Part shown: piece by piece, positions 5,151 through 5,302 of the stretch
Layout of the letters: each line of letters starts with the position of its first letter
Numbering within the stretch: position 1 is the first letter of the stretch
NCBI GenBank assembly: GCA_948468495.1
Contig: CAOKJI010000175.1
Location: forward strand, 1-5,302
Direction: 5' to 3'
DNA: 5,302 nucleotides
From: an uncultured Dorea sp.
GTDB lineage: Bacteria > Bacillota_A > Clostridia > Lachnospirales > Lachnospiraceae
Position numbers and translations under genes: made by a program
Notes under the pieces: model-generated
The model's input: the letters and a program-made list of their open reading frames with translations, nothing else
What the model was told of the DNA's origin: nothing
Database searches by the model: none

Positions 5151-5302
5151 TGTCGGACGAAGTCCGCTGGGCCAGAAGAACGTGTGTTTGGGCGTGCCCC
5201 TTGGGTATCCTCTCCGGGCACCTCTATGGATATTTGGCCGTTTCGCAAGGTAGCCCCTCTGGGCACCATACGCTAAAAAATCTCTTAAAGCTACTACCTT
5301 TA
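5151..5302. other. GC-rich hairpin-dense intergenic element, possible structured RNA
   Basis: No believable gene is present after the terminator. The stretch is visibly richer in GC than the rest of the window and can form several hairpins. CGGAC-GAA-GTCCG is at 5154-5166. GTGCCC (5194-5199) pairs with GGGCAC (5216-5221). GGT-A-GCCC-CTCT-GGGC-ACC is at 5249-5267. GGCCA (5170-5174) can pair with TGGCC (5235-5239), enclosing the middle hairpin. A 19-base unit occurs twice, at 5204-5222 and 5249-5267, matching at 16 of 19 positions. The final 30 bases are AT-rich and continue beyond the window. It may be a non-coding RNA on either strand or a dispersed intergenic repeat; strand and identity cannot be decided here. 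Confidence 0.4.
5204..5267. repeat. Degenerate 19-base repeat, two units 45 bases apart
   Basis: The units at 5204-5222 and 5249-5267 share GGTA-CC-CTC-GGGCACC, differing at three positions. The second unit folds well; in the first the matching stem is weakened, and its GGGCAC pairs better with GTGCCC upstream at 5194-5199. Confidence 0.6.

Noticed and set aside
5084..5269. Minus-strand reading frame of 61 codons over the terminator and GC-rich element
   Set aside because: It runs through the intrinsic terminator hairpin, has no ribosome site before its ATG, and its sequence is explained by GC-rich repeats lacking stops.
5151..5302. tRNA or other named RNA gene in the GC-rich tail
   Set aside because: No cloverleaf with a T-loop GTTCRA motif and no conserved cores of RNase P, tmRNA or SRP RNA could be recognised.

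Overview
The window looks like chromosomal DNA from a Gram-positive gut anaerobe, most likely a Lachnospiraceae-type Clostridia. The reasons are the moderately low GC with AT-rich spacers, the strong GGAGG-type ribosome binding sites, and protein families typical of that group: an AAA-ATPase/PD-(D/E)XK protein, a WYL regulator, DUF3791/DUF3990 proteins and a small zinc-ribbon protein. The placement is inference from family style, not from a marker gene. All convincing genes lie on the + strand.

Left part (1-2474): an ATPase fused to a C-terminal PD-(D/E)XK nuclease-like domain (about 534 aa) sits between two copies of a coiled-coil protein. The copies are about 96% identical over aligned bases. 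The left copy is cut by the window edge but has an intact 3' end, and its stop codon abuts the ATPase reading frame. The right copy carries an in-frame TAG that removes the last 32 residues, and it has exactly 42 extra bases (two heptads) in its coiled coil. The copies resemble the tail of Rpn-type (PD-(D/E)XK transposase family) proteins, so this part may be debris of, or cargo in, a recombining element.

Middle part (2521-4698): an intact WYL-domain transcription regulator is followed by a tight three-gene set with its own promoter candidate. The set is a small DUF3791-like protein, a DUF3990-like ADP-ribosyltransferase-fold protein and a second small protein that shares a KKxNISxED motif with the first. 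This looks like a toxin-antitoxin-like module. A 49-base exact copy of the 3' end of the WYL gene lies just after the set, so the module is bracketed by direct repeats. The right-hand copy still reads in the WYL frame to its own stop codon, as if it were the original gene end displaced by insertion of the module.

Right part (4699-5302): after the displaced WYL tail come an inverted repeat, an extended -10 promoter candidate, a 90-aa zinc-ribbon protein and a strong intrinsic terminator. WYL regulator plus zinc-ribbon protein is a plausible ancestral neighbour pair that the module now separates. The final ~150 bases are GC-rich, hairpin-dense and contain a degenerate 19-base repeat. They carry no believable gene and may be a structured RNA or an intergenic repeat element.
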